NCBI RefSeq assembly: GCF_051954455.1
Contig: NZ_JBQCHS010000015.1
Span: forward strand, 124,001-188,000
Direction: 5' to 3'
DNA from: Pseudolysinimonas sp051954455
GTDB taxonomy: Bacteria > Actinomycetota > Actinomycetes > Actinomycetales > Microbacteriaceae
DNA length: 64,000 nt
Position numbers and translations under genes: made by a program. Positions 41,636-48,015 of the stretch are shown here, piece by piece. Below the pieces are notes generated by a model. That model was not told the DNA's origin. It did not search any database and saw nothing but the letters and a program-made list of their open reading frames with translations. Each line of letters starts with the position of its first letter. Position 1 is the stretch's first letter.

Positions 41636-41863
41636 TTAGTGGTCTGCTCCTAGGAGCTTTTTGAGGGGGGTAGTGAGCACGAGCCATCGCCCACCGAGGC
41701 GGATTGCGTCGATCTCTTTGCGTTGAATGGCCTGGTAGGCCTGATTCGATCCGATGCCCAAAATGGCCGCGGTCGTCTTTACGTCGATGGTCAAGTTCTC
41801 GTTGAGGATCTCGCGCAGCTTCGGCGTGAGCCCTTCCGCAGTGCTGATGTTGGCGGCACTCAT
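41636..41863 (-). CDS. Excisionase-like HTH protein
   Basis: A 75-residue protein with the excisionase/MerR-like HTH common in actinobacterial elements: TIDVKTTAAILGIGSNQAYQAI, then RLGGRWLVLTTPLKKLLG. AAAGGAA precedes ATG 41863. It could direct integrase toward excision or control the early block it heads. Confidence 0.7.
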   Translation of the reverse strand: MSAANISTAEGLTPKLREILNENLTIDVKTTAAILGIGSNQAYQAIQRKEIDAIRLGGRWLVLTTPLKKLLGADH

Positions 41864-41902
41864 GGCTCGATTCCTTTCCGGCTTTCACTGTCTTTGACCG
41901 GA

Positions 41903-41966
41903 GTACCCGGTACCGTGGCAACAGTAGCCGATGCTCCCGACTCTTTGGGGTACGGGGTACAGTGGC
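41903..41966. repeat. Two 17-base near-identical promoter repeats
   Basis: GTACCCGGTACCGTGGC (41903-41919) and GTACGGGGTACAGTGGC (41950-41966) differ at three positions and lie 47 bases apart in the 108-base divergent region. Each holds a TANNNT box (TACCGT, TACAGT). The second box is 8 bases before the ATG at 41972. They may be tandem promoter/operator sites. Confidence 0.45.
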
Positions 41967-41971
41967 GTGTC

Positions 41972-42208
41972 ATGGACGATGAAGCTGACTGCAAGAGGAT
42001 CCGAAACCGCATCGACCGGCTCGACAGGCTCATGCGCGAGGCACTTGCCGAACGCGACCAGATCGCGCGAAGGGCTGTCGACGGCGGGATGACGTGGAGC
42101 ACGGCGCAGCGCCTCCTAGGACTCTCGTCGCGTGGTCTGCGCATCGTCCTCGCGCGGACCAAGCCCGCGCAGGGTGGAGAGGATCTGCCAGCAGAGGAGG
42201 GCGACTGA
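41972..42208 (+). CDS. HTH-like hypothetical protein
   Basis: A 78-residue protein: an N-terminal charged helix (RIRNRIDRLDRLMREALAE) and a sigma-factor-like HTH (GGMTWSTAQRLLGLSSRGLRIVL). It starts at ATG 41972 close behind a TACAGT box, so it is probably leaderless. Its last 93 bases overlap the end of the opposite-strand XRE gene, so the two transcripts would be antisense to each other. Confidence 0.5.
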   Translation: MDDEADCKRIRNRIDRLDRLMREALAERDQIARRAVDGGMTWSTAQRLLGLSSRGLRIVLARTKPAQGGEDLPAEEGD

Positions 42209-42388
42209 TGCGCGGGGCACGCGGTCCCCGCTCTCCCACAGGGAAACGGTGGATGAGGCGACTCCGATGGTCCGCGCTAGCTCGCTCTGAGAGATGCCGG
42301 CACCACGACGGACGCGCTCGGCTTCACCGTCGCGGAACATGCGGCGCACCTCGGCAATCTGCCGGAGCTGTGTCTGTTTCGTGGTCAT
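42116..42388 (-). CDS. XRE-family repressor-like regulator
   Basis: A 90-residue Cro/CI-type HTH protein: ERVRRGAGISQSELARTIGVASSTVSLWESGDRVPRASVALL. It is divergent from the gene at 42462 and a 16-of-20 palindrome lies between them over the -35 box. This is the arrangement of a lysogeny-type switch. It is short and lacks a CI-like cleavage domain. Confidence 0.75.
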   Translation of the reverse strand: MTTKQTQLRQIAEVRRMFRDGEAERVRRGAGISQSELARTIGVASSTVSLWESGDRVPRASVALLCWQILSTLRGLGPREDDAQTTRRES

Positions 42389-42402
42389 AACACCATTTTA
42401 GC

Positions 42403-42438
42403 GTCACTATTGCAAAAGTGGCACCGATCGGTTACACT
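42403..42438 (+). promoter_or_regulatory. Promoter with overlapping operator
   Basis: TTGCAA (42410-42415) and TACACT (42433-42438) are 17 bases apart, a near-ideal promoter. The 20-base imperfect palindrome GTCACTATTGCAAAAGTGGC (42403-42422, 16 symmetric positions) covers the -35 box and is the probable XRE binding site. Confidence 0.65.
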
Positions 42439-42461
42439 CGTTCGTGCAGGAGGTGTCACCC

Positions 42462-43064
42462 TTGACAAACGCGAAACCCACGGCATACGTTGCGGACGTG
42501 AGTCCCCGCCGCGCAGCCATCCCGAACAACTGGCATGTGAACGCCAGCAACCCGACCGGAGAGCCCGCGGAGGTTGCCGAAGGCGTGTATCTGCCGTTCA
42601 GTGAGGTGACCGCTGATGCCCGCTTCGGGGACTACAACCTGAGAGTCGGAATGCGGATCATCGACCGCAAACCCGTCTGCGAGCTTTTCCAGGTCTCCGC
42701 CATTCCCGGAGGCCCCAAGGTGTCACCTACGACACTCCGAGAGATTCCCCTGGCAGCGGTCCTCGAGCGCATGCTGACCGACCTCGGATTCCCGTACCGC
42801 CTCGTGGACGGCGAGCAGATCAGCGTCCCGACCCCCACAGTCGTAGAGGAGCGCGCCTCCCGACAGCCCCGCTCTACCGTTCTCCCCCAGGTGGTCGAGG
42901 CATACCGCGATGCCATCGCACGCGGCAGCAACTCCCCCACCGCTGACGTCGCCCGTCAGCTCAACTACGCACGCGGCTACGTGAGCCGCCTTCTCAGCGA
43001 CGCCCGCAAGGCCGGCATGCTCGGCGCAGCGCGTCCCGGAGTCTCAGGAGAGCACCATGGCTAA
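42462..43064 (+). CDS. Element regulator-like protein with C-terminal HTH
   Basis: About 200 residues. The middle is a beta-rich domain (FGDYNLRVGMRIIDRKPVC) and the C-terminal 60 residues form an HTH (SPTADVARQLNYARGYVSRLLSDARKAG). TTG 42462 has a perfect AGGAGGTG 8 bases upstream; GTG 42444 in the same frame is the alternative. It is transcribed from the promoter that the XRE site overlaps and runs into the integrase gene (8-base overlap), so it may control or accompany integration. Confidence 0.55.
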   Translation: MTNAKPTAYVADVSPRRAAIPNNWHVNASNPTGEPAEVAEGVYLPFSEVTADARFGDYNLRVGMRIIDRKPVCELFQVSAIPGGPKVSPTTLREIPLAAVLERMLTDLGFPYRLVDGEQISVPTPTVVEERASRQPRSTVLPQVVEAYRDAIARGSNSPTADVARQLNYARGYVSRLLSDARKAGMLGAARPGVSGEHHG

Positions 43065-44337
43065 CCTCTTCCGCCGCTGCGGATGCCGTCGCGAAGACGG
43101 CACCTACTACGGGCTACTGGTCGAGCGACCGACCGATGCACAGCGCGCAGCAGCCTGCCCGCAGCTTCTCTCCAACCCGAAGCACGGCTCCTGGGGCTTC
43201 GCAGTCTCGGGCGGTCGACACCCCGGAACGGGCAAGCGTCTGCAGGCTCGCAAGTCAGGCTTTCCGACCCGCGCCGTTGCCATCGAGGAGCGCGACAAGG
43301 CTCGGGCGGACATGCGCGCCGGCCGCTACCCAGGCGACCGCAAACTGACCGTGGCCGCCTACCTGCAGCAGTGGATCGAGCGCCGCGTCGAGGACGGCAT
43401 GCGCGCTTCTACGGCGTTCATGTACCGCCGCTATATCGACCAGGACATCGTGCCGGCGCTCGGCGCACTGCCCCTCACAGAGCTCCGCAAGCACAACGTG
43501 GATGCGTTCGTGCAGGACCTTCGCAAGACACGCGGAGCGACCACCGTGCGACGCATCCACGCGACCCTCTCGTCAGCTCTGACGTTCGCTGTGAAGCTCG
43601 ACCTGATCGAGTCGAACCCGGCCCGCAACATCAGCCTCCCGTCCACGGGCAAGGGCAAGATCCGCATTTGGGACGTGGCCCAGGTCGCGAAGTTCATGGA
43701 TGCCACCACGCACGAGCGGCTGGGCGCGTTTTACGAGCTGGCCGTGTTCACCGGTATGCGCCGGGGCGAGCTGATCGGCCTGAGCTGGGAGGACGTCGAC
43801 CTCGAGAGCGGGGAGATCATCGTCCGTAAGCAGCACGTGCAGGTCGGCAAGCAGGTTGTCGAAGGGTCGATCAAGACGGACGCAGGGCAGGATCGGCGCG
43901 TCAGCCTCGGACCGCAGGCGATTGGCGCACTGATGGCGTGGCGAATCCGTCAGGAGTCCGAGAAAGAGGCCGCGGGGGACGCATGGGTCGACACCGGCCG
44001 CGTGTTCACCCGAGAGGATGGAACCGCCGTTCTGCCGCACTCCATGACTCAGGCGTTCAACCGCATCGTGACCCGCGCAGGGCTCCCCGCGGCACGTCTG
44101 CACGATCTCCGGCACGTCGCCGCAAGCCTCATGCTCGCTGGCGGGACCGCTCTCGTGGTCGTCAGCAAGCGGCTCGGACACAGCAACATCGCAGTGACGA
44201 GCGACCTGTACTCACACCTGCTCACAGACGCGAACAAGGCGGCTGCGGATGCGGCGGAGGCGCTGCTCCCAACCCGGTATGCACACAACGTGAGCACAGA
44301 CAGCGAGAAGCCCGAGCCTCTGGAGGTGTCGCTGTGA
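43057..44337 (+). CDS. Tyrosine site-specific integrase
   Basis: A 426-residue phage-type integrase with N-terminal arm-binding part, core-binding SAM-like domain (about 95-180), and catalytic domain with Arg in TGMRRGEL, HDLRH, LGHSNIAVTSDLYSHL (His and nucleophile Tyr). AGGAGAG precedes ATG 43057. The gene ends 34 bases from the tRNA-Arg gene, the usual place for an integrase that uses that tRNA as attB. Confidence 0.95.
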   Translation: MANLFRRCGCRREDGTYYGLLVERPTDAQRAAACPQLLSNPKHGSWGFAVSGGRHPGTGKRLQARKSGFPTRAVAIEERDKARADMRAGRYPGDRKLTVAAYLQQWIERRVEDGMRASTAFMYRRYIDQDIVPALGALPLTELRKHNVDAFVQDLRKTRGATTVRRIHATLSSALTFAVKLDLIESNPARNISLPSTGKGKIRIWDVAQVAKFMDATTHERLGAFYELAVFTGMRRGELIGLSWEDVDLESGEIIVRKQHVQVGKQVVEGSIKTDAGQDRRVSLGPQAIGALMAWRIRQESEKEAAGDAWVDTGRVFTREDGTAVLPHSMTQAFNRIVTRAGLPAARLHDLRHVAASLMLAGGTALVVVSKRLGHSNIAVTSDLYSHLLTDANKAAADAAEALLPTRYAHNVSTDSEKPEPLEVSL

Positions 44338-44370
44338 AGCAACTTCGCCGGAAACTCGGGCTTCTCGGTG

Positions 44371-44416
44371 GTGCGCCCGGAGGGATTCGAACCCCCAACC
44401 TTCTGATCCGTAGTCA
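44371..44416. repeat. Right attachment site (attR), inside tRNA-Arg
   Basis: Identical over 46 bases to 30205-30250. It restores the 3' half of the tRNA gene at the element's right end, so the host tRNA stays functional. Confidence 0.92.
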
Positions 44417-44444
44417 GATGCTCTATCCGTTGAGCTACGGGCGC
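44372..44444 (-). tRNA. tRNA-Arg (anticodon ACG)
   Basis: On the minus strand the 73 bases fold as a cloverleaf: acceptor GCGCCCG/CGGGCGC, D-arm GCTC/GAGC, anticodon stem TCTGA/TCAGA with loop CTACGGA (anticodon ACG), T-arm GGGGG-TTCGAAT-CCCTC, discriminator A. CCA is not encoded. Confidence 0.96.
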
Positions 44445-44469
44445 GTGCTGCCGCCAGGCAACCCCACGA

Positions 44470-45471
44470 CTATACCCGATGCGCGGCGGCGTACTGCGCG
44501 ATCACCTCGTCGACCGAGGCGTCGGCGACGAGCCCCAGGCGCGAGGCGCGCGGGGTGGAGAAGCGCTCCGCCCAGGTGCCGACGATCGCGGTGATCGCGG
44601 GATCCTCGGTCCACTCGATGAGGTCCGCGACCGGCTGGCCGGCGACCCGCGACAGGGCGGCCGCCATCTCGCGCGGCGTCGTCGTGAGCGCGGGGAAGGT
44701 CATCGCGGTCGTGCTGCCCCAGACGTCGTCGGCGACGGAGGCGGCGAGCAGGATGCCGTCGAGGGTCCGGTCGGGGGAGAGGAGCGTCACGGGCATGTCG
44801 GGCGGCACCGGGCAGACGGCCCGCTCGCCGGCGAGGGGCTCGCGGATGATGCCGGAGACGAAGCTCGACGCCGCCGCGTTGGGCTTGCCGGGGCGCACGG
44901 CGACGGTCTGCAGCCGCACGCTGCGGCCGCGCAGGAAGCCCTTGCGCGTGTAGTCGGCGACGAGCAGCTCGCCCAGGAACTTCTGGATGCCGTAGCTCGA
45001 CTGCGGGCGCGGCAGGGTGTCGTCGTCGATCACGCCGAGCGGCGGGAGCGCCGGGTCCTGCCCGAACACCGCGCCGGAGCTCGAGTAGACGATCACGGGC
45101 GCGCCGGGCTGGGCGCGCAGCGTCTCGAGCATCGCGCGGAGACCGTCGACGTTGGTGTGCATCCCGAGGTCGAAGTCGGCCTCCGCGGCGCCGCTCACGA
45201 CACCGGCCAGGTGGAACACGAGGTCCACCTCACCGAGGTCGGCGGCCAGCTGCTCCACGTCGCCGGTCACGACGCGCACGCGCGGGTCGTCGGCCAGCGG
45301 TGCGGGCGGGGCCACGATGTCGGCGAGGACGAGCGACGCCAGCGGCGCGGCGGGTGCGCCCCCGATCGACACGGAGCCCGCGTCGAGCAGCCGGCGCGCG
45401 AGGGCGGCGCCGAGGAATCCGGCTCCCCCCGTGATCGCGACGCGCGCGCCCGCGGCTGCCTCGCCGTTCAC
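44470..45471 (-). CDS. NAD-dependent epimerase/dehydratase, DenD-like
   Basis: A 333-residue extended SDR: ITGGAGFLG nucleotide-binding loop, VYSSSGAVFG (catalytic Ser region) and SSYGIQK (YxxxK). The set QTVAVRPGKPN and SSYGIQKFLGELL resembles D-erythronate dehydrogenases (DenD), which oxidise C4 sugar acids. The typical DenD partners (OtnK, OtnI) are not next to it. The GTG start overlaps the upstream stop. It forms a two-gene unit with the aldo/keto reductase. Confidence 0.75.
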   Translation of the reverse strand: MNGEAAAGARVAITGGAGFLGAALARRLLDAGSVSIGGAPAAPLASLVLADIVAPPAPLADDPRVRVVTGDVEQLAADLGEVDLVFHLAGVVSGAAEADFDLGMHTNVDGLRAMLETLRAQPGAPVIVYSSSGAVFGQDPALPPLGVIDDDTLPRPQSSYGIQKFLGELLVADYTRKGFLRGRSVRLQTVAVRPGKPNAAASSFVSGIIREPLAGERAVCPVPPDMPVTLLSPDRTLDGILLAASVADDVWGSTTAMTFPALTTTPREMAAALSRVAGQPVADLIEWTEDPAITAIVGTWAERFSTPRASRLGLVADASVDEVIAQYAAAHRV

Positions 45472-46529
45472 GACACCTCGCCGTTGCGCGCGCCGCGCCA
45501 CAGGTCGACGTCGACCGCGCCACGGCCGTCGGGAGCACGGACGACCTCGTCGATCCGGGCGAGCTCCTCCGAGGTGAAGTCGAGCCGGTCGAGCGCGCCG
45601 ACGTTCTGCTCCAGCTGCTCCACCGACGAGGCGCCGATGACGAGCGACGTGACGCGCTCGTCGCGGAGCGCCCACGCGAGCGCGAGCTGGGCGAGGGTCT
45701 GCTCCCGGTTCTCGGCGATGCCGTTCAGCTGCTGCAGCCGGTTCACGACGTCGTCGGTGATCCACTCGGCGTCGAACGAGGTCCCCGCCGCCGCGCGCGA
45801 GCCCTCCGGCACGCCGTTCAGGTACTTGCCGGTGAGCAGGCCCTGCGCGAGCGCGGTGAAGCCGATGACGCCGGCGCCGACCTCGGCGGCCGCGTCGAGC
45901 AGGCCCTCGGTCTCGATCCAGCGGTTGAGCATCGAGTACGAGGGCTGGTGGATGAGGAGCGGCGTGCCGTTCGCGCGCAGCAGCTCCGCGATCGCGCGGG
46001 TGTGCTCCGCGTCGTAGGACGAGATCCCGACGTAGAGGGCCCTGCCGGAGGTGACGGCCGTCGACAGCGCGGCCGCGGTCTCCTCGAGCGGGGTGGACGA
46101 GTCGTAGCGGTGCGAGTAGAAGATGTCGACGTAGTCGAGGCCCATCCGCTGCAGCGACTGATCCAGCGACGCGAGGACGTACTTGCGCGAGCCGCCGCCC
46201 TGCCCGTACGGCCCCGGCCACATGTCCCACCCGGCCTTCGTCGAGATGATCATCTCGTCGCGGTACGGCGCGAAGTCCTCCCGCATGAGCCGGCCGAAGT
46301 TGATCTCGGCGGCGCCGTACGGCGGCCCGTAGTTGTTCGCGAGGTCGTGGTGCGTGACGCCGAGATCGAACGCACGGCGGCTGATCGCGCGCTGCACCTC
46401 GAACGGCCGGTCGTCGCCGAAGTTGTGCCAGTAGCCGAGGGAGAGCAGGGGCAGGTCGAGGCCGGAGCGTCCCGTCCGGCGATAGGTCATGGCGCCCTCG
46501 TACCGGGCCGGATCAGCGACGTAGCTCAT
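45468..46529 (-). CDS. Aldo/keto reductase, YghZ/Kv-beta-like
   Basis: A 353-residue (alpha/beta)8 NADPH reductase with the catalytic tetrad Asp and Tyr (HHDLANNYGPP), Lys (STKAGWDMWPGPYGQGG) and His (FYSHRYD). The WPGPYG segment is characteristic of glyceraldehyde-3-phosphate reductase-like YghZ enzymes. ATG 46529 leaves only 39 bases to the divergent SDR; ATG 46490 (TYRRTGRSG) is an alternative start. Probably part of sugar or sugar-acid use. Confidence 0.85.
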   Translation of the reverse strand: MSYVADPARYEGAMTYRRTGRSGLDLPLLSLGYWHNFGDDRPFEVQRAISRRAFDLGVTHHDLANNYGPPYGAAEINFGRLMREDFAPYRDEMIISTKAGWDMWPGPYGQGGGSRKYVLASLDQSLQRMGLDYVDIFYSHRYDSSTPLEETAAALSTAVTSGRALYVGISSYDAEHTRAIAELLRANGTPLLIHQPSYSMLNRWIETEGLLDAAAEVGAGVIGFTALAQGLLTGKYLNGVPEGSRAAAGTSFDAEWITDDVVNRLQQLNGIAENREQTLAQLALAWALRDERVTSLVIGASSVEQLEQNVGALDRLDFTSEELARIDEVVRAPDGRGAVDVDLWRGARNGEVS

Positions 46530-46556
46530 GGCTCAAGCCTGGCACTGTCGTGCTGT

Positions 46557-46562
46557 CAGAAT
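46557..46562 (+). promoter_or_regulatory. -10 box of leaderless promoter (SDR)
   Basis: CAGAAT ends 6 bases before ATG 46569, and no ribosome-binding site is present. Confidence 0.35.
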
Positions 46563-46568
46563 CGCCGC

Positions 46569-47330
46569 ATGCTGTCGCAGTTCGACCTCACCGGGCGCAC
46601 GGCGCTCGTCACCGGATCCACCCGCGGCCTCGGCCGCGCCATGGCCCTCGCCCTCGCCGACGCGGGCGCCGCGATCGTCGTCAACGGGCGCGACGCCGCG
46701 GCCGCCGAGACGGTCCGAGCGGAACTCGAGGCCGTGGGCGCGCGCACGCTCGTCGCGCTCGGCGACGTCACGGTCCGCGCCGAGGTGGAGCGGATCCGGG
46801 ATGCGGTGCTCGCCGAGTTCGGCCGGCTCGACATCCTCGTCAACAACGCCGGCACCTGCATCCACCGGCCGGCCCTCGAGGTCACCGACGACGAGTGGCA
46901 TCGGGTGCTCGGCACGAACGTCGACGGGGTCTGGATCCCGAGCCAGGTGTTCGGCGCGCACATGGCGGAGCGCGGCGGCGGGGTCGTCGTCAACATCGGG
47001 TCGATGTCGGGGGCCATCGTGAACCGGCCCCAGTGGCAGCCCGCGTACAACGCGTCGAAGGCCGCGGTCCATCACCTCACCCGCAGCCTCGCCGCGGAAT
47101 GGGCGCCGCTCGGCATCCGCGTGAACGCCCTCGCGCCCGGCTACATGGCCACCGACATGGCGCCGGTGGACGACCCGCGGTTCCGGAGGCACTGGATCGA
47201 GGACGCGCCGATGCTGCGCGCCGGACGCCCGGAGGAGCTGGGGGGCGCGATCGTGTTCCTGGCGAGCGACGCGTCGAGCTTCATGACGGGCTCGGTGCTC
47301 ACCGTCGACGGGGGTTACTCGGTCTTCTGA
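46569..47330 (+). CDS. Gluconate 5-dehydrogenase-like SDR
   Basis: A 253-residue classical SDR: TGSTRGLGRA, NNAGTCIHRP, catalytic Ser in NIGSMSG and YNASK. The NAGTCIHRPALEVTDDEW pattern is close to 2-dehydro-gluconate/gluconate 5-dehydrogenases. Divergent from the aldo/keto reductase and convergent with the TetR gene (16-base overlap at the 3' ends). Likely acts on sugar acids; a gluconokinase lies at 58350. Confidence 0.8.
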   Translation: MLSQFDLTGRTALVTGSTRGLGRAMALALADAGAAIVVNGRDAAAAETVRAELEAVGARTLVALGDVTVRAEVERIRDAVLAEFGRLDILVNNAGTCIHRPALEVTDDEWHRVLGTNVDGVWIPSQVFGAHMAERGGGVVVNIGSMSGAIVNRPQWQPAYNASKAAVHHLTRSLAAEWAPLGIRVNALAPGYMATDMAPVDDPRFRRHWIEDAPMLRAGRPEELGGAIVFLASDASSFMTGSVLTVDGGYSVF

Positions 47331-47881
47331 GCCGGGCGGTTCGGACCGAGGATCACGCCCCACACCCAGGCGGCGACCGTCTCGGCGGGCGGCAGCGGGT
47401 CGCGCCCGAGCCAGGCGCCGATGATCCCGAGCACCGAGCCGGTGACTCCGGCGGCGACCACGTCGATCGGGAGGTCGGGGTAGTCGGATCCGCCCGAGCG
47501 CGCGATCTCGTCGCGCACGATGCGCTCGACCCGCTCGCGGAGCCGGGACGTCGCGACCGCGGAGCCGTGGTCGCCGAGCACCCGCCGGTAGAGATCGGCG
47601 TGGTCGGCGATGTGCCCGAAGTAGGCGGAGGCCGCATCCGGCGGCGCGGCGGCGAGGTCGACGGCCTCCGGCAGGCTCGCCTCCGCCTCGTCAGCCGCGG
47701 CGTCGAGCGCGTCGGCGAGGAGGGTCTCCTTGTCGGCGTAGTGCTGGTAGAAGCTCGACCGGTTCACCCCCGCGCGCTCCGCGATGTCGCCCACGGTGAT
47801 GTCGTCGAGCGGGCGCTCGCGCGCGAGCTCGAACAGCGCCTCCTGCAGGCTGCGCCGCGTGCGCGCGATCCGGGGATCCAT
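47315..47881 (-). CDS. TetR-family regulator of the MMPL exporter
   Basis: A 188-residue TetR repressor with HTH DITVGDIAERAGVNRSSFYQHYADKE and a helical ligand-binding domain. It is divergent from the MMPL transporter; the 134-base gap holds a strong inverted-repeat operator at 47924-47955. It likely represses the exporter and itself until a lipophilic ligand binds. Confidence 0.9.
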   Translation of the reverse strand: MDPRIARTRRSLQEALFELARERPLDDITVGDIAERAGVNRSSFYQHYADKETLLADALDAAADEAEASLPEAVDLAAAPPDAASAYFGHIADHADLYRRVLGDHGSAVATSRLRERVERIVRDEIARSGGSDYPDLPIDVVAAGVTGSVLGIIGAWLGRDPLPPAETVAAWVWGVILGPNRPAQKTE

Positions 47882-47923
47882 CCCCGTCAGTCTGCCAGCC
47901 GATGAGCTCTCGGTGACCTTTCA

Positions 47924-47955
47924 GCGACAGGTGTCGTTTTTCCGACACGTGTCGC
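47924..47955. promoter_or_regulatory. TetR operator between regulator and MMPL gene
   Basis: GCGACAGGTGTCG (47924-47936) and CGACACGTGTCGC (47943-47955) are 13-base arms with one mismatch, and each arm is itself near-palindromic (GACACGTGTC). A TATGCT box follows at 47957-47962 for the MMPL gene. Confidence 0.75.
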
Positions 47956-48015
47956 ATATGCTCGGCGCGACGCGATGGAGCGCCGTACCCGAACATCGCT
48001 CCCGAAGGGCATCGC

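Larger units (their letters stand above)
30251..44416. mobile_element. 14.2-kb integrative element in tRNA-Arg, tail genes but no recognised head genes
   Basis: The element is bounded by 46-bp direct repeats and has a tyrosine integrase next to the intact tRNA. Its base composition is visibly more AT-rich than the flanks, and TTG starts are common. The leftward block 41863-38229 (early genes, DUF3631 ATPase) ends at a terminator. The leftward block 38092-33235 ends with tail chaperone-like and tape measure genes. A XRE/operator switch lies at 42.1-42.5 kb. No large terminase, portal, capsid, major tail, baseplate, lysin or holin gene is recognisable. Reading frames are intact and tightly overlapping, which argues against simple decay. 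Confidence 0.88.
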
